A DNA stretch of 64,000 bases, taken from assembly GCA_028551475.1 (NCBI GenBank), contig CM052357.1, positions 11,517,931-11,581,930 of the forward strand. Direction: 5' to 3'. The position numbers and the translations under genes were made by a program. The DNA is from Casuarina equisetifolia. Lineage: Eukaryota; Streptophyta; Magnoliopsida; Fagales; Casuarinaceae. The notes under the pieces are model-generated. The model ran no database searches. It was not told the DNA's origin and saw only the letters and a list, made by a program, of their open reading frames with translations. Shown here one piece after another: positions 11,001 through 20,502 of this stretch; position 1 is the first letter of the stretch, and each line of letters opens with the position of its first letter.

Positions 11001-12999
11001 GAGGAAAGTGGAGTCCAAAAATAAAGCCCATTGTGAATGCTACCCAAGCCCATCAGTGTTCCAGTCGAACTGGCCTGAAAAAGACAAACGTTAGTATCAA
11101 AAGTAACTCGACAAGAATTGTCAAGGCAAGCTTTGGAGACAGAAATGAGGTTGAAGTGAAAAGTGGGGACGAAGAGGACGTTATGGAGGGTAATGGAGGG
11201 GCTAAGGGAAACAGTTCCAATTTTGGTAATGGGAGTAACAATGCCGTTGGGTAATCGGACTGAAATGGGAGGCTTTGGTAAAGGAAGGGTAGAGGCAAAG
11301 AGGCGGTCATTGCAGACAATGTGATCACTGGCCCCTGAATCAATAATCCAACTGTTAGTCGAAAGAGTATTCATGAAACAAAAAGAAATACCTGCAAAAC
11401 TGACGGATTTATCCGAAGCACCGAGCTGATTAATAGCAGACATGATCTTTTGGAATTGATCATCAGAAAGGGTCGGATGCGAAGGTTCAACAGCTACGGA
11501 ATAAACTTGATTGGTGGAAGCATCGTGGGCCTTAGAATCTTGGGTGGCAGGCTTACCATGGAGTTTCCAACAAGTGTCCCGAGTGTGGTATTTACGTTTA
11601 CAATAATCGCAATATTTACCATTATAATTGCCACGATTAGAGGTGGATCCAGTGGACTTAGCTGACTTAAAGACCGGAGCTGAAGTGGCAGTATGTGAGC
11701 CGCCTAAAAGGGTTGCAGGTAAGGGGAGCGTTGGACCATCAGATCTAGGATCAGAATATTGACTGGTGGATCCAAAAGGAGGGGCATTAGGCAAAAACCC
11801 TAATTGAGAAAAGGGGCCACCTCCTAGGGCTTGCGCAGCCGCGATGTTGCGCTGAGCAGATGTAGCATGAGAAGCTAACACTACCGAGTCTCCTACTCAG
11901 AGATATTCGGAGCTAGCAAGCCTTTGATTCTCCTCTTGTACTGCCAAGAAGAAGATCCGGCGAAGAGAGGGCTCGGGTTCCATTGCAAGGATCTGAGAAC
12001 GCAAAGGTAAGTAAGAATCATTTAAAATAAGCAAGAACCATGTGATCTGCGTGCTTTCCTTGATTCTTTGATATTGTTGAAGCATGGAATCCGGCCCGAT
12101 GAGAGGTTCTTCGGCAGCGTCAAGCTCGTTCCAAATGGCAGACAAGCGATTGAAACAAGCGGTAACTGAAAGATCCCCTTGTTTCAATTCGCTCTCCGCT
12201 TGAAGGAGGGAGAAACGCTTGGCACGATCGATCTTGCCATACATCTCAGCAAGGTTATCCCACATGCATTTAGCATCATCGGTGTAGGGAAGGCCGACAG
12301 AGACATCCTTGGTAAGACAATTGCCAATCCATGACCGAACAAGCTGGTTACATCGACGCCAGTAGCGAGCTAGCCGTTCATCCGTTGGGCAAAGGAAGGA
12401 ACCATCGATGAATGACTCCTTATCCTTGGTAACAAATGCTCAACGAAAATCTCTGGCCCATGAAGAGTAATCAAATTGTCCAGAAAGCGATTGAGCAACA
12501 AGTCAGAGTTCAGGACCGTCAGCAGCACTGGTGAATAATGGGTCACCGAGCTCGGGGTGGCCATGAGGAGCACCGAAATAACGTAACCTGAAGGGGTTGC
12601 TAATCGGGTGGGGATCCGAAATCCCGAAACCCGATGAAGCATTCCCAAAACCTGGAGGCGGGTTGGAGCCCGGCTGAAAACCTGACTCGGAAGGAACCCA
12701 ACTTGACATAAGACCTGGATGGAGACTAGCATAAGGCCCGACCCCAGGATGGGTTGGGTCCATGACAGGAGGAATAATTGGCCCATGTGGGGCGCAGACA
12801 AAGTTAGATCTAGCCCAGAAGGGGGTAAGCTAGATTGAGGAAGGCTGGTGATGGGAGGACTCGAGTCCTCCTTCCAATCGTCAACAAGGGGCTGATCAGA
12901 CGTGGACATGATAAGATAAAGGGTGAAGGTAAGGTTTTGACTGCTTGATTAAAAAAAAGGTGAAGGAAACGGATTTGCCGAGCTGAAGGATTCTAACTT

Positions 13000-13436
13000 G
13001 ATCTGTGGGTTCCAAGAGATGAAACCAGAGCAAAGATTAAAAAAAAAAAACGGCAACAGGAAAAATGGTGTAAATGTTAAGCCAAGAGAAGCGAAAGGGT
13101 GTTGTGCGAATTCCAAGGAAGGAAACCGGTCAGAAAAGAGAGAAAAAATTTTTAGCCAAAGGATGCAAAAAATGGTTTACGGGTTCCAAGGAAAGAGAAA
13201 GGCTTTTAGGTGAAAAGGGAGGAAAACTTAAAGGTTGTTTATGGGTTCCAAGGAAAGAGAAAAAAAACTTTTAGGTGAAAGAAAGGAGAACGTAAAGGTG
13301 TGTTACGGTTCCAAGGATGAAACTTGGACAAGACAATGAAAGAGAAAAGGATTTTAGGTGAAAGGGAAGGAAACCGTGATGATGAAACCGGAGAAAAGGA
13401 AAGAGAAAAAAAAATTGCGGAAGCTTTAGGCCAACA
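13000..13436 (-). repeat. Purine-rich tandem repeats in copia leader
   Basis: Imperfect repeats on the plus strand of the form gggttccaaggaaagagaaa plus ttttaggtgaaa recur about every 60-80 bases (near 13005, 13110, 13185, 13245, 13310). They lie between the gag start and the upstream end of the copia element, where an LTR and primer-binding site would normally be. The relation to an LTR is unclear. Confidence 0.55.
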
Positions 13437-13665
13437 AAAAGGGCAAACCAAATGTTTGCTGAGGTTGTAATATAAGATTACCAGGAGCGAGATATTATTT
13501 GGTGTCACAATTACCACTTAATGTTTCTTCCACAATATCTCAAAGAACATGAGAGCAAAATGAAAGTTGGTTGGTTCTTCATGCCCCCTTTCCATCTAAA
13601 ATACATAGGACACTGTCTTCTCGGTTAGAATTGTTGAGATTTGTTCTTGCTGCTGACTTGGTTGG

Positions 13666-16470
13666 GTAAGCTATTTTTTTTTTCTGCATATTATTGGGAC
13701 GTGCACAACTCTCTGTTTCATTCTACTCTAGCTTCATCATGCTTCTTGGGGGTAGAATGGTATTTGGATGGAACTCATATTCTCCTGCCTACGAAGGCAT
13801 TGTGAAATGTCACCCAAGTTTATTGATAGAATTTGGTTTGTTCGTGGATGTTGGTTGTGTTCTTGGCTCTGCCTTGATTGGTTTCTTCCTGGGAGCTGAG
13901 AAACTGTCTTCACCTTTTTCCTTGATTATATATGTTAAGAAAGAGTTCATTTTAGTGGAAAGCATCCTATATGTTGCATGGTTGTGCTTTAGTCTCAATG
14001 TTAGGTCCTGATTGATATTTGTTTTTAGAATTATTTAAGCATTATTATGTCTTAAAGTAGTTATTGACTTCTATATCATTGTTAGTGATGCCTTCATTTG
14101 ATGCCCAACATATGATACAAACATATTGTACTGCCTTTTACCTTAGGAGATCCGTAAACTTCTATAATTTTTGAATAAACAAGAAATGAACAGGTATTCA
14201 TTGTTGATGGGTTTTGCTGAGAGCATTTTTTTCAGATAAGTGATTTATCAAATCAATCAGGTAAAATTTGAAAAATATGTTCATGTGATAAACCACTTTT
14301 GTACCCTAATGTTCACAATTGGACTTGGCAGTACATTTGAAGATATAAAAGTGCAATATGATTTTCTGAAAAGTATGCCTGGGTTCATCTTACGGACATT
14401 AGCATATCAATATTCAAATTTCATTGAATAATATTTTTGCTTTGCCCCTGAAATTAGAAGGATCTAGTTTCTTCTGTGAACAATTGATGTGGTTTTGGAA
14501 GAAGGAATAAATCTATGGCCCATCAGTTGTGTCTATCATGTCAATGGTTGTCCCAAAATCTACCTTCATTTATGCTTGGTGCCATTAACAAAGGATTAAA
14601 TAAAATCTATAGAAAAAAGGAGACTAATCACATCTAAGCATGATTTCAACTTTGGTGAAATTTGCTTTCAAAGGGATTTAGTTGTGGCTTTTTTTTATGA
14701 TAGTCTCCAATGTTTGGAACAAGGGGAATCAATATAATTAAAACTACATATCTTTGCTAGGAGTGCTAGTTTTAATAATCTAGCTGCATCACGCAAGGCA
14801 TATGATAATAAAAGGTTGAGTTAATACAAAATCATGTATGTAGGGGTACATTCATTGCTTGCACAAAAGAATAATGAACAATTTTTCTTTTTATTTAGAG
14901 CAACAAACTATGTTGCTATTGAAAAAGACAATAGTGAATTCTTTAAGAATAATGATCAAAATTTTATTTCATTTATAGGAATAGATAATGAAAGATTATG
15001 TACATTAGGGCCAGTGATAAGAATCTTCAGAAATAGTCAAGGAATTGAACTCTTTTTGAATCCATAATTTTTCATAAATGTTGTCAAATGAATGTACCAA
15101 TTAAAAAAAGTATGGAAGTAGCAAAGAGAAAGTGACCCACCAAAGAACAACTCAAGTAATTTTTCTTTTCTTTTTCTCTTTAAGACTTTATAGTAGCAAC
15201 ATCTTCTTTTTACATTTAATATTTAATCTTATTGATCTCTGCAAATAATATTCATTATAATAAGTGAAAGGGCAATTGGAGTGCATAGGGGTATCCCCTT
15301 GGCTTAATGGCAAAAAGTGAAGTAATCCTTGGCTTACAATTCTACCAGGTTAGGCGTTCAAAATACCCTCCCTCTCCCATATGTGTGCGTTAAAAAACAA
15401 AAAAAACTGAATGAATAACTAAACAATATTGATTCCATAATACAAATTAAAAGTATAGTATATGACATTGACTATTATCAAAACACTTGCAATCCACATA
15501 ACAAAAATAGTCACCAAGTCATTTTAGAAATGAGTTAGTAGATATATATAAAACTTATGATGCTATGTTTCGTTGTATTGATATATGGGGGAAAGTATAA
15601 ATTATGGCAACCACGGCCTCCTTGTTTTCTCTGACCCAAAATTTTTATCGAGCACCATATTAGGCCAAGGAGGACTCAGCTCCTCGAAAGTACAAGCAAA
15701 CAAATATTAGAACTGTACGTTTTATAACTACAAGTTTTTAATGACAATGTTACGGTCATTACTAGAGAGTTACTACCAAGTGAGAGAGTTTCAATGTTTC
15801 CTGCAATGAATAGTGTCATGTGCACAAAACAGGCTTTAATTGTAGTATAATAATTATAAAATTAATATTATCAAATGTACCGTACCAAAAGTTGGCAGTC
15901 AATGATATTGATATAACTAAAATTATAATTTGAATATTCCTTAGCCCCTAAATAGTATTTTATTTGGCATAACATTAAAAGGCCAAGAGTAAAAATAAAA
16001 CCCAATATTTTTTTAACAGAAATAAAATACATCTAGATTAGTTTAGAGGTAAAAAAATAAATCGCCGAATTGCTAGGGATGCTTTCATGCAAGCGTCAAA
16101 GTTGACCTTATTATGCTTTTAATTTCTCTTAACTAAATTCAGAGACAACTAAATACTACAAAAATACCAAAAGCCATTACATTAAAGGTTTTAAGTTTGT
16201 TTTTATAACATAAAGTAAACTATTTTTTGTAACCTTAAATAAAGATGTTTGATTTTATGTAAGACAACCATCTCCTAATAAATCTAGTTGTCTAAGGTCC
16301 TAACAGAGAATTCAAGAATCAAGTAAATTTGCACAAAATATAGTTAATAAAAGGTATAATAATGTGATATAAAATTATAGAAGATGATATAAATGTATTA
16401 TTATACAAATAATACAATTAATAAATATTGAAGTACAAAGGGATATATCCCTTTATACTGCATAAAAATA
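13666..16470. other. Downstream of TPS1 pseudogene, no exons recognised
   Basis: I looked for the next TPS1 exon (expected HTYDYARHF-like text) and did not find it. There are ORFs of 63-105 codons near 13.7, 14.2 and 14.8 kb, but they look like random open frames in AT-rich DNA. A SINE-like piece lies at 15.3 kb. The 15.4-16.4 kb part is very AT-rich with nothing recognisable. Confidence 0.4.
15285..15405 (+). mobile_element. SINE-like tRNA-derived piece
   Basis: Contains an A-box-like ttggcttaatggcaaaaag and, about 45 bases later, a B-box-like ggttaggcgttcaaaatacc (compare GGTTCGAATCC). A run of A follows at about 15395. This layout is that of a decayed plant SINE. I found no clear target duplication. 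Confidence 0.4.
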
Positions 16471-17118
16471 ATTCCATAACATGTGTTACAAAGTCGAGGT
16501 AAACGGTGTGGTCCTTGGAATCTTCACAAACACATATATAATAATGCCATTGATTTTTTTGGCATAAGCAAATTTTAAGTAGCTTAGCTCACCTTCACAC
16601 TATATACTTTCAAATCCTTTCAAAGGACAGTATCTTACCCTAATAACAAATAAGAAAATAACATGTATGAGGAACTACTAAAACCTAGTGCCAAAGTACA
16701 AAAGGATATTGCAGCAAAAGAATGTCCTGATTCCTCATCCATCTTTCTTTTCAAAAGTAGAAACGATGTCTTACATGGTTAAAAAAGGTCTATAATTCCA
16801 TAGCATGTGTTACAAAGTCGAGGTAACAGATGTGGTCCTTGGAGTCCTCACAAACACGTATACAATAGTGCCCTTGATTTTTTGAGCATAAGCAAATTTT
16901 AAATCGCTTAGCTCACCTTCACGCTGTATACTTTCAAATCCTTTCAAAGGATATGGTATCTTGCCCTAATAACAAACAAGAAAATTACATGTATGAGCAA
17001 CTATTAAAACCTAGTACCAAAGTACAAGTAGATATTGCAGCAAAACAATGTCCTGATTACTCATCCATCTTTCTTTTCAAAAGTAGAAATGATGTCTTAC
17101 ATGGTTAAAAATGATCTG
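16471..17118 (-). repeat. 324-bp tandem duplication covering the bromodomain gene's last exon
   Basis: Units 16471-16794 and 16795-17118 agree at most positions. Each spans, on the minus strand, the end of exon 4 with its donor, intron 4 and the whole terminal exon. The proximal unit (higher coordinates) is open and carries the stop used in the gene model. The distal unit has an in-frame stop within the corresponding frame (ESI-stop-CEGELS), so it now probably lies in the 3' UTR or beyond. Confidence 0.85.
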
Positions 17119-18614
17119 TAATGCTTTAGCAATGATTTCATCACAACAACGCTTTAGCATCACAGCATGGAGTTCCTGCTTTGAACATGACTGTACATCA
17201 TATATCGGGCATCCTATAAGAGACCAACATCAATGAAACATAATTCTGTTAGAGTGCTGTGTTGAATATCAACAAGTACTGCTCAGATAAGATATTATTA
17301 TTGACAAGAGGTGTGAGCTGAGAACTAAGGTGTTTATTTTCCTTGTGCAACGCACTTTCTGGCCCCTCGCATCTTCAACCAAAGGCAAGCAACAAATTAG
17401 ATCATTGATAAATACTTGAGATATCAAACATTTACAGTAAAATTGAAGCAATTATGACTTAATAATAAAGAAACCATTTCCTTTAACACATATATGATTA
17501 TAAAAATTAGCCATTAAATCCCCACAAAAAAATGGTCCACTAAAATGTGTTTTAAATTTTATTTATTTGTTTATTTATTTAACAGTTTGAACGAATTAGA
17601 CTTCTATGAGTTGCTGATACAAGGAAACTTCGTTTATTGACGACACATCCCAGCGACTGGACTCAATTCACCATTCGATATGACCAAAGTGTAGAAGCAT
17701 AAGTCATACATTGCATTAGCTCCTATAGAGACTTTAAAGCAAAAACTACAATTACAATAAGTACTTCATACCTTCTTGAAAGTTTGCCCTTGATGACTTG
17801 AGTGCCCAATCTTGTTTTTCCTTGTCATGTTGCTACAATGAACAACAAAGGCATAATCGACTCAAATAGGGAATAAAATGTCTATCGTAATAGAAAAGCT
17901 TAAAAAGCATAACACAAGGTAAAAATTAATGAGGAAAAAAAGGGCAATTTGATTGCTAAAATTGCAAACATTCAATTTTAACTCATTTACTACATAAATA
18001 AGCAAATCATACCAAAGGATGAATACTACTAACAAGTTACTTACTTCGGCATCTCCTGTATCAGACTTCTTTTTGAACTCTCCAAATTTGGTTAATCCCT
18101 CATGCAACAATTTGCCACAATCTCGAGATCCTTTATCAACTTCCTTTCCTGTATTGTTCATCTCCTTCACTGGTCCACTTGAATGTTTCTGTTGCACTAC
18201 CTCAGGACTATCATGATTCCAATTTATCTCTAGAAACGCCCACATTGCCTCAAAAGTATTACTTAAGTCTTCTGCTAGTAGATGGACGTCATTATCAGGA
18301 GGGTTATAACGCATGGAATTGGAAAATGTTAGTCTTACATCAGCTGCAAATTCTTCAGCATCTAAGTACACATGGTTCTCCAACTTCGACTTTACTGTTC
18401 CTAAATCCATTGGGTTGGATATAATTGAGAAGTAATCTGGAATGTTCAATGCCACGGGATCCACTGGTTCGCTGAATATCCATCCAGCTGGTTCATTCAT
18501 CAATTGTTCCAAAACAAAGGAGCACTTAGGAATAAAACTGTCGTCGCTCCTTTGTCTCTTCACCCACTGATGCTTCATCAATTCAGGAGGTCCACGCTTG
18601 TTAGAACTCGGCAT
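16810..18614 (-). CDS. GTE-type bromodomain protein (global transcription factor group E-like)
   Basis: Five exons with consistent phases: 18614-18045, 17832-17772, 17372-17280, 17213-17101 and 16965-16810, totalling 993 nt for 330 residues. The upstream non-coding part of exon 2 begins at 18635 (acceptor ttggcag). Bromodomains bind acetyl-lysine on histones and act in nuclear transcription control. Residues 31-130 form the domain: WIFSEPVDPVALNIPDYF, NPMDLGTVKSKL, FAADVRLTF and the ligand-binding Asn104 in RYNPPDN. KRQRSDD near residue 19 is a possible nuclear signal. Exon 2 encodes KEKQDWALKSSRANFQE. Exon 4 encodes SKQELHAVMLKRCCDEIIAKAL, matching the QKALRAAMLKSRFADTILKA-like block downstream of the bromodomain in related plant proteins. 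The 51-residue terminal exon (KIPYPLKGFESIQ ... TTSVTSTL) is not a segment I know and has a decayed tandem copy. No ET domain was recognised, so this is a short GTE relative. Exon 3 is the least certain. Confidence 0.8.
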
Positions 18615-18860
18615 AGATGATCTTTCCTTGAAATCCTGCCAATAAATTACTCTCTTCTTAGTTTTTGTCCATATACAATGCACATACAGCACACGGACAC
18701 CCGCTTCTTCCACACGCATTTTACATACAGATTTTCCTTCATAATTTTAGACTCTCACACCTACTGCAATAAGAAAACCTACTCACTGTGCGAACCGTAA
18801 ACCTAACCCTAACCCCCTGTTCAAAAAATCGATAACGATAAAGAAACGCAAAATAAGGGT

Positions 18861-19008
18861 TAGGGTTTGGACTTACCTCGGAGTTCTGATCGGCGTCTTC
18901 GGGAGAAACTCAGGAAACGCGAGGGAAAGAAGGCTAGGGTTTGGACTTACCTCGGAGTTCTGATCGGCGTCTACAGGAGAAATTCAGGAAACGCGAGGGA
19001 GAGCCGGT
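18861..19008 (-). repeat. 74-bp tandem duplication of 5' UTR with splice donor
   Basis: Units 18861-18934 and 18935-19008 share tagggtttggacttacc and gagttctgatcggcgtct with a few differences. On the minus strand each carries CTCCGAG followed by GTAAGTCC, a strong donor, at 18876 and 18950. The bromodomain gene therefore has two candidate first donors, joined to the acceptor at 18636. Confidence 0.8.
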
Positions 19009-19035
19009 TGAGAGATCGACACAGATCAAGAAAGA

Positions 19036-19058
19036 CAGAGAGAGAGAGAGAGAGAGAA
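19036..19058. repeat. GA microsatellite
   Basis: A run of about 11 GA units, giving CT on the sense strand of the bromodomain gene's 5' UTR. Confidence 0.9.
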
Positions 19059-19282
19059 TTCTGGGAGAAGACGAAAGGGTGAAAGAAATCAGAGCTTTAA
19101 ATAGGGTGGAAAAGAGCCGTTGTGTTGGGAGTCCATATGTCGGGTTCGCCGGGCAACGAGTCATGCGGTGATTGGGCCACGTGGGGATCTCCAAAGCTAA
19201 GGTACGAAACACCGAGTATGCGAGGGATAAATTAAAAATTTTAAAAAGACAATCGCGTGAGATGACGGAAACCGACGACAAG

Positions 19283-20502
19283 TGAAACGGTGTATTTTAT
19301 CGTCCGTCTCTCACAAAATATATATAATCATAATAAATACAATATAGAATTATAATTAAGGGGAATTTATCCATATATAATCATAATAATCATGTGTGGT
19401 ATGCATTAAATTTTAATGTCTCATTGTCACAAGTATTAAAAAAATATTTTTTTATAAGAACTAACTCAATTTATGAGTAATATATATAGGATGAGAATGT
19501 CATATTAAAAAATAAGATATTTGGGTAAAATATATAATCTTAGGCCCAATAATACTTAGTATATGAATATATATATATAATGTAAAATTTTTTACATTAA
19601 AAGATAAAATACTTGAAGTAAAGTTTAAATTACTAAATAATTTTTTAACTTTTAAATTAATCTTTTGACTGAATCTTTAAACCTTTTAGTTTAACTAATA
19701 AAACAGTTAACTTAAAACTTGAACTTATAAGAAGAATACATTCATATATATAAAAAGATATTAGCAATGTGAGGCATAAGTTTGAATTTAATTCTAATAT
19801 CAATCTTTTTAAACTTATTTTATTAATCATTCTTCAACACTTTTCTTTGTTCCTTATCAAAAAAAAACCTATGAAATTAAAAAAAAAAAGAGAAATAATA
19901 TCATAATTGGATATAAATTCTATGTCATGAAATTGAATTTTAACTCTAATATCAATTTCTTTAAACTTATTTTATTAATCATTCTTCAACACTTTTCAAA
20001 AAGTTAAACCTATGAAACTAAAAAAAAGAAAGAGGAATGCTATCATAATTGGATATAAATTTTATGTCATGAAAATCTAATATTTTTTCTTATAACTCAG
20101 CGTGGAGGGGTTGAGAGAGTTGTTTTCTATTTTTTTTTTAAAAAATAAATGTGGGTTAGATTTGGTTAAAACTTGGATATAAAAGTTGAGAGGACTTGTC
20201 TTTTTATTTAAACTTTCAACACTTTTGTGCTTTATTTGAACTTAAAAAATATGGGGAGCGGCGCCTTTATTTGAAATGGATTAAATTAATTGCTGTAAAT
20301 TCGTTTTTGTCAATGTCGTGGGGCCCTGTGTGTCATCGTGCCACAGGGGCTCGTATCCACGCGCTTGAGTGTTTACCTGATGGGGCAATCTATCTTCCTC
20401 AATTCAGGACAGTAAAACATTGACTGCTGCAGACTTCTAAGCTCCAACAGCTCAGTTCCCAGCCTCTTAGAGACAGATAAGCCGAAAACAGTAGCAAAAA
20501 TC
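19283..20502. other. Shared upstream region between divergent genes
   Basis: Very AT-rich. It lies between the minus-strand bromodomain gene and the plus-strand carbonic anhydrase, so it should hold both promoters. A ~130-bp imperfect direct repeat is present (about 19780-19925 and 19926-20060, both with tttaaacttattttattaatc and ttcaacacttttc). No secure TATA box is assigned. Confidence 0.45.

Larger units (their letters stand above)
7823..13436 (-). mobile_element. Ty1-copia retrotransposon fossil, inserted in the TPS1 exon
   Basis: A 5,614-bp minus-strand insertion, bounded by a 5-bp direct repeat aaaag at 7818-7822 and 13437-13441. Removing it restores the TPS1 exon reading DAYK/ANQMF, so the borders are secure. 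On the minus strand, parts in order are: a purine/pyrimidine-repeat leader, gag (about 12.9-11.9 kb), zinc knuckle (about 11.6 kb), protease with DSGASDHI (about 11.3 kb), integrase with LHLDVWGPY and QNGVVERKH (about 10.9-10.2 kb), reverse transcriptase with YVDDILI (about 9.6-8.8 kb) and RNase H with SSAEAEYRAM (about 8.4 kb). A polypurine tract and an LTR follow. Domain order and size suggest the Ale/Retrofit-like copia group. It is broken, with about three breaks in coding, and is a fossil. Age cannot be judged from LTR pairs because I recognise an LTR only at the downstream end. Confidence 0.9.
6819..13665 (+). pseudogene. Trehalose-6-phosphate synthase 1 (class I) pseudogene
   Basis: Trehalose-6-phosphate synthase makes the signalling sugar trehalose-6-phosphate from UDP-glucose and glucose-6-phosphate. 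ATG 6819 starts MPGNKNNC, then ERLLRERERRKSNR and DGCQRQDGQPSKQR. An in-frame TAG at 7104-7106 is followed in the same frame by LVAANRLPVSAIGRGE and a donor at about 7155. The segment expected next (the SWSLEISAGGL region) is not found. Exon at about 7404-7505: LKEFDATWIGWVGVNLPDEG. Exon 7662-13665, interrupted by a copia insertion: RCIPIILDKEMV, a stop, then NNILRPLFHYLG and SFQSQFDAYK. It resumes after the insertion with ANQMFAEVV, a stop, IIWCHNYHLMFLPQYLKEH, KMKVGWF and ELLRFVLAADLVG, ending at a GTAAGC donor. No later exons (C-terminal catalytic part, phosphatase-like domain) were recognised. Class I identity rests on the N-terminal extension. Several in-frame stops make it a clear pseudogene. 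Confidence 0.88.

Noticed and set aside
8313-11665. Plus-strand ORFs of 60-147 codons under the copia element
   Set aside because: They are shadows of the minus-strand pol region, which has clear protease, integrase and reverse transcriptase motifs.
13694-14011. 105-codon plus-strand ORF after the TPS1 pseudogene
   Set aside because: It does not resemble the next TPS1 exon or any family I know, and has no splice support. I treated it as intron or flank.
18867-19281. ORFs of 70-115 codons on both strands near 19 kb
   Set aside because: They lie in the duplicated 5' UTR and GA repeat of the bromodomain gene. The translations are low-complexity (Arg/Glu or Ser/Leu).
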